From Asaia platycodi JCM 25414 (GTDB lineage Bacteria > Pseudomonadota > Alphaproteobacteria > Acetobacterales > Acetobacteraceae): a stretch of 64,000 nucleotides of DNA. Below the pieces are notes generated by a model. The model saw only the letters and a list, made by a program, of their open reading frames with translations, was not told the origin of the DNA and ran no database searches. Shown here one piece after another: positions 54,757-64,000 of the stretch; position 1 is the stretch's first letter, and each line of letters opens with the position of its first letter. Where the stretch lies: assembly GCF_000614545.1 (NCBI RefSeq), contig NZ_BAKW01000003.1, forward strand, positions 1 through 64,000, in the 5' to 3' direction. A program made the translations under genes and the position numbers.

Positions 54757-56369
54757 TCAGGCAAGGCATAGATCGTCGATCATCATATCTGTGCCATGGC
54801 GGGCGAGCGCCATCGTCGGGGCGTTCGTATTCCCACTCGTGATATTGGGCATGATCGAGGCATCAATCACACGCAGATTATCGATACCGTTCACGCGCAA
54901 ACGGCTATCGACCACCGCACGGTCATCGCTCCCCATGCGACACGTACCGACAGGGTGCCACATGGTTGTTGCGACGCGTCTCACCCATTGCGCCAGTTCG
55001 GCATCGCTCTGACGCTCGATGCCTGGGGCAACTTCCGCCGTAAGAATGCGCCGCAGCGACGGCTGCGCCATGACGTCGCGCATATAGCGCACCGCTTTGA
55101 CGGCGAGTTGGAGATCCTGCGCCTCGCCAAAGAAATTCGGGTCGATCCGTGGCATCGCACGAGGATCGAGCGTGTCGATCGTGATGCTTCCATGGCTTTG
55201 TGGCTGAAGCACCACAAGTTCGAAAGTAACCCCTGCCTGCTTGCCGGAGGGGCTTAACCCGTCTTCCGAGATGATCGGCGCGTGATAGCACTGGATGCTC
55301 GGTGCGGCTGCCGGGTCCTGCGGATCGAAATAGGACACGGTATCGATCGCATTGCTGGCAGCAGGCCCGGTTTTCGTCAGCAGATAGCGCAGACCCGTCG
55401 CCAACGCCCCGAACCCCTGGGCTGAGCGTTGATAGCCGAAGCCGTCCCGACAAAAGGCCTTGAGAGGCACGATGGGGTGGTCCTGAAGATTTTGTCCGGT
55501 TTCAGGCGAATCATGATGCACCTGTACACCGAGGGCTTTCAGCCGATCTGCCGCGCCGATACCGGAAAGCATCAGAAGCTTGGGGGAATGGATCGCGCCT
55601 GAGCTGACGACCACCTGTCCCGCGTAGAGCCGATGGCGCTTGCCCCGGCTCACATATTCCACGCCGATTGCCTGCCCCTTGTCGATCAGGATTCGGGTCA
55701 CGGTAGCGCGCGTCCGCAGCTCGACACGCCCGCTCCGTAGCGCCGGGCGCAGAAAGGCATCGGCAGCGCTGCATCGGCGGCCATCGGCATAATTGCCCTG
55801 TACCGGTGAGACGCCGCGCTGGCTTTCGCCGTTATAATCGGGGTTGTAGGGCAAGCCCGCTTCCTGAAACGCTCTCAGACAACCGGCATTCAGGGCGTTG
55901 ATGCCTTTGGGCAACGAGATCCTGAGCGGACCGTCGATTCCGTGAAACCGATCATGGAACGTGTCGTTGCATTCCTGCTCACGAAAATGGCGCAGCATGG
56001 TGTCGGAATCCCATGACGCTCCGCTTCCCGCAGCCTCCTGCCAGCGGTCGTAATCGCGCGTCTGGCCTCTTACATAGCACATGGCATTGATCGAAGACCC
56101 GCCACCGACGACGCGACCAGACCGGTAGCGCCGCGTGGTGCCGTCAAGCTGCGGCTGGGGAACGGTGTCATAGGCCCAGACATGCCAGTCTTTCTGCAGG
56201 ATCTTGGCAAATCCTGCTGGAATATGAATGAGCGGATCAAAATCATTGAGCCCGGCTTCGAGCACAACTACCGAGGCCGTGCAGCGCTCGGCCAGACGAC
56301 CGGCAACGACACAACCTGCCGCGCCAGCACCGATAACGATGACGTCGCAGTTTTTGCCAGTTTCGGCAT
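54757..56369 (-). CDS. GMC-family FAD alcohol oxidoreductase (frameshifted)
   Basis: A choline-dehydrogenase-like flavoprotein oxidising an alcohol. ATG 56369 gives MPKLAK. One A is missing in the A run near 56353, and repair yields the FAD-binding CDVIVIGAGAAGCVVAGRLAE, then VVVLEAGLNDFDPLIHIPAG and 537 residues. GMC signatures follow: GRVVGGGSSINAMCYVRGQ, SSGAIHSPKLLMLSGIG, and the C-terminal active-site His in TTMWHPVGTCRMG with ITSGNTNAPTMALA. No Tat or Sec signal is seen, so it is cytosolic, unlike the periplasmic PQQ alcohol dehydrogenases typical of acetic acid bacteria. It is paired with the aldehyde dehydrogenase upstream. Confidence 0.88.
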
Positions 56370-56436
56370 CAGACTATCCTTGGGATAAAAAGAAACGGGC
56401 ACCCCGCGGTCACGGATCGGGTGCCCTGGGCAGGCT

Positions 56437-57918
56437 TCAGATCGGGTAGGATGGCGGCGTGTCGCGCAACGTTACCCATTGCCATTCGGTGAATTCGTCG
56501 AGATTGGCCGGACCGCCAATCGACGCTCCGTTGCCGGAGGCACCGAACCCGCCAAACGGGTTCACGACATCATCACCCACTGTCTGGTCGTTGATATGAA
56601 GCAGTCCGGCATGAAGGCGATCACCAATGCGCATGGCACGGGCGACGTCCTTCGAAAACACCGAAGCCGAGAGCCCGTAATCGGTCATGTTCGCCAGGGT
56701 GACAGCCTCTTCTTCGGTGCTGAAACTCGTGACAACGGCAACAGGGCCAAAAATCTCTTCATCGAAAGCGCGCATGCCTGGCCGCACGCCCGAGAGCACG
56801 GTCGGCTGGTAGAACAGGCCATCGCCCTTGCCGCCAGCCTCCAGCACGGCGCCCTGGACGAGCGTCTCATCGACGATCGCGCGCACATGATCGGCCTGAC
56901 GCTGATTGATCAGCGGTCCGTTGAAATTTTCTTCCACGAATGGATTGCCCACTCTGAGCGCGCGCGCCTTTTCAGCCAGCGCGTCGATAAAGCGACGGGC
57001 AACACTCTCATGAACAAGTATGCGCCCTGTCGCCATGCAGATCTGGCCCTGATGCAGATACGCCCCCCAGGCGGCATTGGCAGCCGCAGCTTCGATCTCT
57101 GCATCGTCGAGCACGATCAGAGGATTCTTGCCCCCCAGTTCCAGAGAGACCTTTTTCAGATGACGACCCGCCAGCTGCCCCACGGCACGCCCGGCCCCTG
57201 TCGATCCGGTAAACTGGATCATGGCGATATGGGGGTCGCAGCAAAGCGCTTCGCCCACTTCGCCGCCCCCCGGCAGGATATGCAACAAGCCTTTCGGCAG
57301 ACCGGCGAGTTCGAACAGACGGGCGATGGTATGGCCACCGCATAGTGCCGTACGCGGGTCGGGTTTGAGAATGACGCCATTACCGAGGGCCAGCGCGGGA
57401 GCCACGGCACGCATCGCCAGATAGAGCGGGAAATTGAACGGTGAGATGATCCCGATCAGCCCGCGAGGCTTGCGCCTCGCCATACTTCTCTGCCCGTCCG
57501 TGCCCGGAAGAACGAGACCCTGCGCCTGTTCCGGCAGCGTTGCCGCAAGCCTGAGCGCCTTGATCGTGACGGCAATTTCGAAATTCGCCTTGATATGGGC
57601 AGCCCCACCTTCGCGTATCAGCCAATACGCAACCTGGCTGGCATGGTCTTCGAGCAGTTCAGCCGCTCTGGCAAGGATAGCGGCACGTTCCGCAGGGGCC
57701 GTAGCAGCCCAGGATTTCTGCGCGGCACTGGCCAGTTTCGCGGAATGAGCGACCTGATCGGGGTCGGCAAGCGCGAAACTGGCGAGATGATCTCCCGTGG
57801 CCGGCTCGACCGCAGGCGCGGTCAATCCACGCTTCTCCCACTCTCCGGTGAACAGGCATCCCTCCAGATGCGCGGCTTTCAGGAACACCATCGACTCTTT
57901 TTCATGCGATGAGGTCAT
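56437..57918 (-). CDS. NAD(P)-dependent aldehyde dehydrogenase (aromatic-aldehyde type)
   Basis: A 493-residue aldehyde dehydrogenase. Catalytic elements are PFNFPLYLAMRAVAPALALGN, the cofactor-binding IQFTGSTGAGRAVGQLAG, the general-base Glu in VSLELGGKNPLIV, the nucleophile Cys in HQGQICMATGR, and EEIFGPVAVV. The sequence is nearest in feel to benzaldehyde/vanillin dehydrogenases, but specificity cannot be fixed. The start at 57918 places AAGGAG eight bases upstream; the ATG at 57924 is too close to it. It heads a two-gene unit with the GMC oxidoreductase and is divergent from a LysR regulator. Confidence 0.88.
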   Translation of the reverse strand: MTSSHEKESMVFLKAAHLEGCLFTGEWEKRGLTAPAVEPATGDHLASFALADPDQVAHSAKLASAAQKSWAATAPAERAAILARAAELLEDHASQVAYWLIREGGAAHIKANFEIAVTIKALRLAATLPEQAQGLVLPGTDGQRSMARRKPRGLIGIISPFNFPLYLAMRAVAPALALGNGVILKPDPRTALCGGHTIARLFELAGLPKGLLHILPGGGEVGEALCCDPHIAMIQFTGSTGAGRAVGQLAGRHLKKVSLELGGKNPLIVLDDAEIEAAAANAAWGAYLHQGQICMATGRILVHESVARRFIDALAEKARALRVGNPFVEENFNGPLINQRQADHVRAIVDETLVQGAVLEAGGKGDGLFYQPTVLSGVRPGMRAFDEEIFGPVAVVTSFSTEEEAVTLANMTDYGLSASVFSKDVARAMRIGDRLHAGLLHINDQTVGDDVVNPFGGFGASGNGASIGGPANLDEFTEWQWVTLRDTPPSYPI

Positions 57919-58072
57919 GGGCATGTCTCCTTCTCTGGTCGCAAGACATGCCGGTCTTACCCATATTGCGGGAAAGACCATCTCGGTCGCTTTTCCAACC
58001 TTTTGGGTATAATGCCCCGTTTACCGAGGGTTCCGGCCCTGGAAGCGCCAGCGTCAGAGGTGTAAAGAAACC

Positions 58073-58980
58073 GTGATAGAGCTTCGCAAGCTGCGTTATT
58101 TCCTGACAATTGCCGAAGAGCGCAATTTCTCCGGTGCGGCGAAACGGCTGAACATGGCGCAACCCCCGCTGAGCAGGCAGATCCGGGAGCTGGAAGACGA
58201 GCTGGGCGTCGCACTTTTCGACCGCAGCTCACGCCCGCTGGGACTGACGCGTGCAGGACAGCTTTTTTTCGAGCAGGCGAGCCAGATCCTCAGCAGCCAT
58301 GAACGACTGAAAACGACCATGGCGGATTTCGCCCAGTCGCGTCGCCCCCGGCTTTCACTCGGCATCGTGGCTTCGGCGTTTCATCTTCGGCTGCCGCATC
58401 TCATTCGACATTATCGTCACGCCGCGCCCGATGTCGCTCTGACGATTCATGAAATGAACTCGGCCGAACAGGTGGCGGCGCTGATCGATGGCCGCATCGA
58501 CATCGGTCTGGATCGAACCGAGATCACCGACCCGAGATACGCAGCATCATTCTGAGAGAAGAAAGGCTGGTGCTCGCTGCGCCGGCTGATTTCGCCGGGT
58601 CACAAAACGAGCCCATCGATCTCAACCGCCTGACTGATGAGACGCTGATCCTTTATCCCCGGGAGAGCGGCCAGAACTATGCCCGTAGAACACTCACCCT
58701 GCTCAGGCGCCACGGCGTCGTTCCGCTCAATCAGATCCAGGTTCAGGAAATGACGACAGCGCTTTCACTCGTGGCTGCAAAGATGGGGCTCTGTATCGTG
58801 CCTGTTTCCGCGCGCGCCATTGGCCACCCGGAGATACAGTTTCTGTCGACGCGCCAGAACATCACCTGCCCGGTTACGCTCAACATGCGCGCTGAGCCTC
58901 CTTCGGAAGCGATAAGACTTTTTCTGAAGGCGCTCGGCGAGCTTTATATCGAATGGGGCTTCGGGGCTCTGGCTCTATAG
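58073..58980 (+). CDS. LysR-family transcriptional regulator (frameshifted)
   Basis: A LysR regulator of the BenM/CatM-like subgroup by its N-terminus: MIELRKLRYFLTIAEERNFS with the helix-turn-helix AAKRLNMAQPPLSRQIRELE. The effector domain starts near residue 90 (RLSLGIVASAFHLRLPHLI). The frame breaks near 58545 after DRTEITDP. Adding one base continues IRSIILREERLVLAAPADFA and ends EWGFGALAL, giving 302 residues. The start is GTG. It is divergent from the aldehyde dehydrogenase-GMC unit across about 150 bases, so it probably controls that unit. Confidence 0.85.
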
Positions 58981-59036
58981 GGCAAAAAGAGGAGCACGGA
59001 GCCATTCCGGCCTCACGGCCGTACTGCCCCCTACTC

Positions 59037-59579
59037 TCAGGCCTTAAGGCGGTCGCGATACATCTTGCGCGCTTGGCCACTTTCGGCGCCACGACGGCGC
59101 TGCAATAGGCGGTCTCCGGGTTGCGGGCGAAATAGTCGTGATGCTTTTCCTCCGCCTCCCAGAATACAGCCGGGCCCGCGATTTCGGTCACGATCGGGTC
59201 GGGCCAGATGCCTGAGTCGGCGATTTCCTGAGTGACCTCACGGGCAATGGCATCCTGAGCCGGATCGAGGGCGAAGATCACCGAGCGGTACTGCGTGCCC
59301 GTATCATTACCCTGACGGTTGAGCTGCGTCGGATCGTGGGTCGTGTAGAATACGCGCAGCACGTCGGCAAAGCTGATCTCCTGCGGGTCGAATACAACCT
59401 GCACCACCTCGGCGTGGCCGGTGGCTCCAGTACAGACCTGCTCGTAGCTGGGGTTTTCACGCCTACCACCGGCGTAGCCGGGCTGAGCGGATTTCACGCC
59501 ACGCAGCCCCGTGAAGATAGCCTCGGTGCACCAGAAGCAGCCGCCCCCGATAAGCTTTTTCGAGATGGGTTTCGCTCAT
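59037..59579 (-). CDS. msrA: Peptide methionine sulfoxide reductase A (frameshifted)
   Basis: Repairs methionine-S-sulfoxide. The product starts MSETHLEK at 59579. An extra A near 59555 shifts the frame; removing it gives LIGGGCFWCTEAIFTGLRGV with the catalytic cysteine. The middle has QPGYAGGRRENPSYEQVCTGATGHAE and the TQYRSVIFAL motif. Near 59083 one G is missing (AAGGCG read as AAGCG), after VVAPKV. Repair ends KARKMYRDRLKA at 59037. Repaired length is 180 residues. The longer uninterrupted tail that runs to 58880 is an artefact. Confidence 0.92.
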
Positions 59580-59618
59580 GGGGGCCTCGCTTCGTCTGGG
59601 GTCTCGATTTGTGCGAAC

Positions 59619-61571
59619 TTACTGGTTCACGACAGGTAGATAGATGCTGCTGGCCTGCGCCCCGCCACGCGAGATCGACTGCGTCGCGGCTCTGTAATCG
59701 CCGGGTTTGGCCTCGAAGATGTTCGAGACATAAGTCTGCGGATTACGGTCGTAAAGAGGGAACCAGGAAGACTGGATCTGTACCATGATGCGATGGCCAG
59801 GAAGGAAGACATGGTTCACCGCAGGCAGGGTGAATTTATATTCCTCGACCTTATTGGCCGGGATGGCTTCGGGGCGCGCAAAATCATGGCGATAGCGCCC
59901 ACGGAAAATATCCATCGACACCGAGAGCTCGTAGCCGCCCATTTCGGGCCGGTTTGCCGTGATACCCGGATAGACATCGATGATCTTGACCACCCAATCG
60001 GCATCGGTGCCCGTGGTTGCGGCAAAGAGATCGGCGGTCGGCACACCCGAGACGCGCACGGGATGATCCAGTACCGGCGTCTCATAGGTCAGCACATCGG
60101 GGCGAGATTCGGCGAAACGCTGATCAGAAACCAGCCAGGGCTTCCAGCGCGCGCCATCGGCAAAGCTGTAGGGCCGCGTCATGAACGGAACGGGATGCGC
60201 CGGGTCTGAAACATAACTGTCGGTTCCGGGTTTCGCACGGTCGAAACCAAGCCCGTTTCCTTCTCTCAGGTAGAGACGCTCCCCGGTCCCAATGCAGCTG
60301 TCACCGCAATTGCCGAGCCAGCCGCGCAGATGATCCCAGTGATTATCGCCAGTGTTATAGATAATGGCGTCGTCGAAATTGACCTTGGCGCTGCCCGGCT
60401 TCAGATACTGATCAAAGAACGGTCGCATGACATTGGCCCGATACCAGAGCGCCGTATCGCCATTGAAATGCAGCGGGCCAAGGCTCGACCCGTCATAATT
60501 GACGCCGCTATGGCGCCACGGCCCCATGACGAGAATGTTGGGCACTTTGGGATGGTCCTTGCGCAGCGCCATCCAGCTATGAATGGCGCCCCACATATCC
60601 TCCTGATCCCAGAGACCCTGCTCCCAGATGGTCGGCACGGTGAGAGGACGCTTCGCCAGAAGCTTGTCGAGCGCCTGATCCTGCCAGAGAGCGTCATAGG
60701 CGGGATGAGCCTTCATGCGCTGCCACCACGGAAACTGGTCGAGCCCGGCCTTCGTCGCAAAATCACCTGCCGAACCCGCTTGCAGAAAATTGGTGTAATC
60801 ATCGGCGTCATGACGGGGGATGGCGTCGCCTTCGCCCTTTTTCGTCATCTGCATGGTGAAATAATCGAAGCTGCCCTGGCGGAAAGCGCCGTAATGGTAC
60901 CAGTCATCGCCCATCCAGCCATCGACCATCGGGCTTTCGGGCGCAGCCACTTTCAGCGCCGGGTGCGGGTTCAGCAATGCCATCACGACGGTCCAGCCCT
61001 CATAGGATGAGCCGGTCATGCCGACGCGACCATTGCTCTGCTTCACGTTCTTGATGAGCCAGTCAATCGTGTCCCACGCATCGGTCGTGTCATCGGTCTT
61101 GCTTGGGTTGAGCGGGCCGATGGGCGGGCGCGTCATGACATAATCGCCTTCCGAGCCATATTTCCCGCGCACATCCTGAAAAACGCGGATATAGCCACCA
61201 TCGACGAATACGCCGTCACCCTGCGGCAGCAGATTACGCATTTCAGAGGCGCCAGACACACGATCGGCACGTTCGGAGGCGTGGTAAGGCGTACGTGTCA
61301 GCAGGATCGGCGCTTCGTGATCTTTTGCCGCCTTGGGAATCACGATCACGGTATGCAGCTTCACCCCGTCGCGCATCGGGATCATGACATCCTGCTTGAT
61401 GTAATCGCGCCCCGTTTCGGGCATTTGTACATGGGCCGGAATATCAGAGCCTCGCTGCACCATATCCGGCGTGACGGCGGGGCCATTCGCGGCTTGCGCT
61501 AGGGCCTGGGAGGCCCCCAGAAGACAGGACGTCATAAGCAACAGGGATCGGGTGAGATTTCCAACGCGCAC
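59619..61571 (-). CDS. Alpha-amino acid ester hydrolase (CocE/NonD family)
   Basis: A 650-residue secreted hydrolase. It has a Sec signal peptide (MRVGNLTRSLLLMTSCLLGA, AQA cleavage near residue 27), an alpha/beta-hydrolase domain and a C-terminal jelly-roll (X-Pro dipeptidyl-peptidase C-terminal type). The nucleophile is in GSSYEG (Ser near 189). The acidic residue and carboxylate cluster lie in WEQGLWDQEDMWG, and the His in VMGPWRHSGVNY. These match my memory of the alpha-amino acid ester hydrolases of Acetobacter turbidans and relatives, which transfer amino-acyl groups to beta-lactam nuclei. The natural substrate is unknown. It lies between msrA and divergent ilvD. Confidence 0.88.
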   Translation of the reverse strand: MRVGNLTRSLLLMTSCLLGASQALAQAANGPAVTPDMVQRGSDIPAHVQMPETGRDYIKQDVMIPMRDGVKLHTVIVIPKAAKDHEAPILLTRTPYHASERADRVSGASEMRNLLPQGDGVFVDGGYIRVFQDVRGKYGSEGDYVMTRPPIGPLNPSKTDDTTDAWDTIDWLIKNVKQSNGRVGMTGSSYEGWTVVMALLNPHPALKVAAPESPMVDGWMGDDWYHYGAFRQGSFDYFTMQMTKKGEGDAIPRHDADDYTNFLQAGSAGDFATKAGLDQFPWWQRMKAHPAYDALWQDQALDKLLAKRPLTVPTIWEQGLWDQEDMWGAIHSWMALRKDHPKVPNILVMGPWRHSGVNYDGSSLGPLHFNGDTALWYRANVMRPFFDQYLKPGSAKVNFDDAIIYNTGDNHWDHLRGWLGNCGDSCIGTGERLYLREGNGLGFDRAKPGTDSYVSDPAHPVPFMTRPYSFADGARWKPWLVSDQRFAESRPDVLTYETPVLDHPVRVSGVPTADLFAATTGTDADWVVKIIDVYPGITANRPEMGGYELSVSMDIFRGRYRHDFARPEAIPANKVEEYKFTLPAVNHVFLPGHRIMVQIQSSWFPLYDRNPQTYVSNIFEAKPGDYRAATQSISRGGAQASSIYLPVVNQ

Positions 61572-61748
61572 GCAGTCATTTCCTTGGTCGGCTTTACAAT
61601 CCGGAGGATGATTGAACAGACTTCCCCTTGCGGCAAGCGATTGGCCACGTTATTTCGCACAGGGTAATAAAAATACGCCCATGGGCCGCTTGCTATTGCA
61701 TTTCATGCGCAACTCGCCCGTTTCCTCCAGCAGTTCCGGATCAGTGTC

Positions 61749-63598
61749 ATGCCTGCCTATCGTTCCCGCACCACCACCCACGGCCGCAACATGGCCGGTG
61801 CCCGCGCCCTGTGGCGCGCCACGGGCATGACGGACAAGGATTTCGGCAAGCCTATCATCGCGGTCGCCAATTCCTTCACGCAGTTCGTTCCGGGCCATGT
61901 GCATCTCAAGGATATGGGCGCGCTGGTGGGGGGGGGCGATTGCAGAGGCCGGCGGCATCGCGCGCGAATTCAACACCATCGCCGTCGATGACGGCATCGC
62001 CATGGGTCATGGCGCATGCTGTACAGCCTGCCTTCACGCGAGCTGATCGCTGATTCCATCGAATATATGGTTAATGCCCATTGTGCCGATGCGCTGGTCT
62101 GCATCAGCAATTGCGACAAGATCACGCCCGGCATGCTCATGGCGTCGCTGCGCCTGAATATCCCGGTCGTGTTCGTCTCGGGCGGACCGATGGAAGCGGG
62201 CAAGCTCGATGGCCCCGGCATCAATCGCAAGCTCGATCTCGTCGATTCCATGGTGGCTGCGGCCAACCCGAAAGTGTCGGATGCTGAATCCGAAGCCATC
62301 GAACGCTCGGCCTGCCCCACCTGCGGCTCGTGCTCTGGCATGTTCACCGCCAATTCCATGAACTGCCTGACCGAGGCTCTGGGGCTCTCACTGCCGGGCA
62401 ATGGCAGCCTCCTGGCCACGCATGCCGACCGACGCGAGCTGTTTCTTGAGGCCGGTCGTCTGGTCGTGTCGCTTGCACGCCGCTGGTACGAGCAGGATGA
62501 TGCCACGGCCCTGCCGCGCAGCATCGCCACCAAGGCCGCGTTCGAAAACGCCATGACGCTCGACATTGCCATGGGCGGATCGACCAATACCGTTCTGCAT
62601 CTCCTGGCTGCGGCACGTGAGGCCGGGGTCGATTTCCACATGGCCGATATCGACCGCCTGTCGCGCAAGGTGCCCAATCTGTGCAAGGTGGCCCCCGCCA
62701 AGGCCAATGTGCATATGGAAGACGTGCATCGTGCTGGTGGCATTCCTGCCATTCTGGCCGAGCTTGACCGCTGCGGTCTGATCGATACGACGGCCCATAC
62801 GGTGCATGCCCCGACCATGAGAGACGCGCTGGCGAAATGGGACGTGCTTTCTGGCGACGAACAGGCGAAAACACGCTTTCTCGCCGCGCCGGGCGGCGTA
62901 CGCACCACAGAGGCTTTCTCACAGTCGAGCCGCTATTATGAGCTGGATACCGACCGCCAGAACGGCGTGCTGCGTGACCGCGCTCATGCCTTCTCGCAGG
63001 ATGGCGGCCTAGCCGTGCTTTACGGCAATCTGGCCGAAGCCGGTGCGATCGTGAAAACCGCGGGCGTCGTCGACAGCTTCTGACCTTCACGGGCCGCGCC
63101 CGCGTGTTCGAAAGCCAGGAAGACGCCGTTGCCGGTATTCTGGCCAACAAGATCGTCGATGGGGACGTGGTGGTGATCCGCTATGAGGGGCCCAAGGGCG
63201 GGCCGGGCATGCAGGAAATGCTCTACCCGACCAGCTATCTCAAATCGAAGGGTCTGGCCGAAACCTGCGCTCTGATCACCGATGGCCGCTTCTCTGGTGG
63301 CAGCTCGGGGCTTTCGATCGGCCATATTTCGCCGGAAGCGGCCGAGGGTGGGCTGATCGGCCTAATCGAGGATGGCGACCGGATCGAGATCGACATCCCG
63401 AACCGTGTGATGCGCGCTCTGGTTGACGACGCAGTTCTGGCCGAACGCCGCGAACGCATGGAGGCGCTCGGCGTCGATGCCTGGACGCCGGATCGCGTTC
63501 GCGAGGTCTCCCCCGCGCTGCGCGCCTACGGTCTGCTGACCACCAGTGCCGCCAATGGCGCGGTGCGCGATCTTAGCCAGATCACACGCCGCTCCTGA
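61749..63598 (+). CDS. ilvD: Dihydroxy-acid dehydratase (three frame breaks)
   Basis: Iron-sulfur dehydratase of branched-chain amino acid synthesis. The N-terminus [20 protein letters not shown] leads to [18 protein letters not shown] nine-G run near 61930 has one G too many. One G is missing near 62015 ([14 protein letters not shown]) and one C near 63080 ([15 protein letters not shown]). Cluster cysteines are in [13 protein letters not shown] and [18 protein letters not shown]. The C-terminal domain has [15 protein letters not shown] and [20 protein letters not shown]. Repaired length is 616 residues. Here one of the few insertions in the window lies in its longest homopolymer, again pointing to read error. 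Confidence 0.93.
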
Positions 63599-63699
63599 TG
63601 CTCGGATAGTGCGGCTCAAGACCGAAACGGAGCATAACGCCCGCTTCGGTCCTACCGCGCTCCAGCTGAACCTCCTTCGAACGGATAGGCGTCAGCTAG
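63599..63699. other. Region after ilvD with imperfect hairpin
   Basis: About 20 bases past the ilvD stop, GACCGAA-N-CGG and its near-complement CCG-N-TTCGGTC form an imperfect stem around a short loop (about 63619-63654). There is no T tract. It may be a weak terminator for ilvD. Confidence 0.3.
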
Positions 63700-63743
63700 C
63701 AGGCACATGATTCGTCTCGACATCGAGACGAATCATGTGCCTG
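63700..63743. repeat. Perfect 44-base palindrome (21-bp arms)
   Basis: Left arm 63700-63720 and right arm 63723-63743 are exact reverse complements, with only the two bases CA between them. The arms begin CAGGCACATG and end CGTCTCGA. As RNA it would form a 20-base-pair hairpin. No U tract follows on either strand (only TCTTTCC on the plus side), so it is not a standard terminator. Confidence 0.9.
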
Positions 63744-63816
63744 TCTTTCCAGACCATCCCGCGTCTGCTTGTCCGAGTGCCTCATCTGACCCACACGGAT
63801 TGCTCGTCGCGGCCGC

Positions 63817-64000
63817 TCAGCCGCCATAAGGCGCCGGCGGAGGTGTCGACGGGTCTGCATCTGTAAATGGCCCCTCATCCCGACCGCATGGTAAAGGATC
63901 GCTCTGCCGCGCGAGTGACCCCAATCGCTGCCCAGGCACCGCGTGACGGCAACGGCATGCTCATAACCTCCCCACCCAATACCGGTCATCCGACGCAGGA
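63817..64000 (-). CDS. Possible C-terminal fragment of an uncharacterised protein
   Basis: A minus-strand frame open from the window edge to a TGA at 63817 ends LARQSDPLPCGRDEGPFTD and then ADPSTPPPAPYGG. The proline-rich tail looks like the disordered C-terminus of a real protein rather than a random frame, but there is no domain to identify. A competing minus frame of 97 codons ending at 63696 spans the palindrome and looks spurious. Partial at the window edge. Confidence 0.3.

Overview
The window reads as a chromosomal segment of an acetic acid bacterium (Alphaproteobacteria, Acetobacteraceae; Asaia/Gluconobacter/Acetobacter-like). Supporting evidence: GC-rich alphaproteobacterial genes throughout; a pyruvate dehydrogenase E1-beta with a fused N-terminal lipoyl domain; a GTTC-N7-GTTC type LexA box; dnaA, dnaN and recF close together; and an alpha-amino acid ester hydrolase very like the enzymes known from Acetobacter and Gluconobacter. 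The species cannot be named from sequence reading alone. No rRNA, tRNA, CRISPR array, insertion sequence or prophage was seen.

Layout. 0.2-6 kb, minus strand: recQ, an OmpA-like lipoprotein and the cydDC ABC exporter. 6.2-13.2 kb, minus: a small secreted protein and the pdhA-pdhB-pdhC-lpd-lipA-ratA block (pyruvate dehydrogenase plus lipoate synthesis). 13.3-19.4 kb, minus: ppiD-trpE-trpG-trpD-trpC. 19.6-26.1 kb, plus: tpiA, secG, pyrG, kdsA, an osmC-like gene, eno and ftsB, with a convergent DUF3429 membrane protein. 26.2-33.4 kb: rpmG, SOS-controlled lexA, a divergent MocR regulator/DMT transporter pair, a lipoprotein, pgsA and uvrC. 33.6-43.3 kb: dipeptidase, xth, an orphan response regulator, an L,D-transpeptidase, a cation/proton antiporter, an rRNA methyltransferase, guaB and a surface-polymer transferase. 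43.3-49 kb, minus: an AT-rich gap, then recF, dnaN, dnaA, rpsT and mutM. 49-54.7 kb, plus: ubiE, coaBC, dut and an ABC importer without a binding protein. 54.7-63.6 kb: GMC oxidoreductase, aldehyde dehydrogenase, LysR, msrA, alpha-amino acid ester hydrolase and ilvD, then a 44-base palindrome.

A dominant feature is data quality. More than thirty single-base indels, nearly all losses of one base from short homopolymers (GG to G, CCC to CC), break about twenty genes, including dnaA, dnaN, pyrG, guaB, pdhA and ilvD. For every such gene, restoring the inferred bases gives a length divisible by three and the family's expected sequence. They are best explained as uncorrected sequencing error, so these genes are annotated as full-length CDS spans with the break noted.

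No convincing new multi-gene system was found. The best leads are the SBP-less ABC importer, the AT-rich repeat-bearing gap beside recF, the long perfect palindrome after ilvD, the AACTGT repeats in the MocR/DMT divergon, and the alcohol/aldehyde oxidation cassette facing a LysR gene.
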